Position numbers and translations under genes: made by a program. A DNA stretch of 5,162 nucleotides from Clostridiales bacterium (GTDB lineage: Bacteria; Bacillota; Clostridia; Lachnospirales; WQUN01), in NCBI GenBank assembly GCA_031269415.1, contig JAISZF010000059.1, positions 1 through 5,162 on the forward strand. Reading direction: 5' to 3'. A model generated the notes under the pieces. The model was not told where the DNA came from and made no database searches. It saw only the letters and a list, made by a program, of their open reading frames with translations. Shown here piece after piece: positions 4,654 through 5,162 of the stretch (positions are counted from its first letter, which is position 1; the number at the start of each line of letters is the position of its first letter).

Positions 4654-5162
4654 TTGATACATAAATTTACCATGAATAGTATATTTGTTGTGATGGATAT
4701 TAATAGCGGGGCGATCCACGCGGTGGACGAGCTGACTTACAAACTGCTGGATCACGCGCGGAGCGCGGGGGATTTGGAAGATGCGGGCGCGTTTATCGAA
4801 CTGTACGGCGGGGATTATTCCGAGGAAGAAATAGCGGAGTGTCTCGGGGAATTAAGGCGGCTCGCGGACGATGGCGCTCTGTTCGCGCCCGACATATATG
4901 AACGTTACACCGGTCGAAAAGCCGGGGATGTCGTTAAGGCGCTGTGCCTTCATATCGCGCATGACTGCAATATGCGGTGCGAGTATTGTTTCGCCGGCAA
5001 GGGCGCGTATAGCGGCGAACGCGGATTAATGAGCGCCGAAGTGGGACGGGCCGCCATAGATTTCCTGCTGGAGCGGTCAAACGGGCGCGAGCGGCTCGAG
5101 GTCGATTTTTTCGGCGGCGAGCCAACAATAAATTTCGGAACGGTTAAGGAGATTGTCTCATA
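4654..5162 (+). CDS. scfB: SCIFF maturase, radical SAM/SPASM thioether synthase (5' part, runs off the window)
   Basis: The first 169 codons are present; the family is about 450 residues. The enzyme uses S-adenosylmethionine and iron-sulfur clusters to cross-link cysteines of the SCIFF precursor. I choose TTG 4654 because GGAGGG (4641-4646) lies seven bases upstream and the product then begins (M)IHKFTMNSIFVVMDINSGAI, like the family; ATG 4672 would remove conserved residues. Residues 1 to about 85 correspond to the N-terminal peptide-recognition (RRE-like) region. The radical SAM motif CNMRCEYC (105-112) holds the three ligands C105, C109 and C112 of the catalytic 4Fe-4S cluster, and FFGGEPT (152-158) is the GGE SAM-binding motif. 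The RGLMS block (123-127) is also typical. The C-terminal SPASM domain lies outside the window. Confidence 0.95.
   Translation, partial: MIHKFTMNSIFVVMDINSGAIHAVDELTYKLLDHARSAGDLEDAGAFIELYGGDYSEEEIAECLGELRRLADDGALFAPDIYERYTGRKAGDVVKALCLHIAHDCNMRCEYCFAGKGAYSGERGLMSAEVGRAAIDFLLERSNGRERLEVDFFGGEPTINFGTVKEIVS

Noticed and set aside
4672..4674. ATG as the start of scfB
   Set aside because: It lacks a well-spaced Shine-Dalgarno sequence and would remove the conserved IHKFT beginning; TTG 4654 has GGAGGG seven bases upstream.
4024..4755. A 243-codon open frame on the minus strand
   Set aside because: It lies antisense to three well-supported + strand genes (membrane protein, scfA, start of scfB), crosses their promoter and attenuator, and its translation shows no recognisable family features.
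1..5162. CRISPR arrays, insertion sequences, rRNA or tRNA genes
   Set aside because: No direct repeat-spacer pattern, transposase frame, terminal inverted repeats with target duplication, or structural RNA signature was seen on either strand.

Overview
The window looks like a chromosomal segment of a moderately GC-rich, Gram-positive bacterium of the class Clostridia. The main evidence is a complete SCIFF (six-cysteine) precursor gene followed by its radical SAM maturase, a pair nearly confined to and almost universal in Clostridia. The histidine gene order, the strong AGGAGG-type ribosome binding sites, two TTG starts and a TIGR04086-like membrane protein fit this. All genes I accept are on the + strand.

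Positions 1-2805 hold the 3' part of a histidine biosynthesis operon: the end of hisH, then hisA, a non-histidine coiled-coil gene, hisF, and a fused hisIE. HisH and HisF together form imidazole glycerol phosphate synthase. HisA makes its substrate, and HisIE does the two preceding steps. All active-site residues I looked for in these proteins are present. The coiled-coil gene (939-1397) carries LEAGQ heptads, looks more AT-rich than its neighbours and may have its own promoter, so it appears to be an accessory insertion between hisA and hisF. Two alternative RNA stems overlap its stop codon and the TTG start of hisF.

Positions 2806-3958 are less familiar. A long imperfect hairpin (2837-2914) followed by six T's appears to terminate the his operon. 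Its 3' arm is also the ribosome binding site of the next gene, a 54-residue Gly/Leu-rich hydrophobic protein with an internal duplication. A 188-base gap with one good -10 box leads to an unrecognised 184-residue helical protein with a hydrophobic N-terminus, which ends in a textbook terminator followed by a second GC-rich hairpin.

Positions 3959-5162 are the SCIFF locus: a four-helix TIGR04086-type membrane protein, a near-consensus extended -10 promoter, the SCIFF precursor scfA (57 aa, with an unusual C-terminal tail) and the first 169 codons of the maturase scfB, cut by the window end. A terminator-like hairpin lies between scfA and scfB, and scfB starts with TTG. Both would favour making more precursor than enzyme.

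The main systems are known. The observations most worth checking are the scfA-scfB attenuator, the hairpin that hides a ribosome binding site after hisIE, the coiled-coil insertion in the his operon with possible translational control of hisF, and the two unrecognised small proteins.
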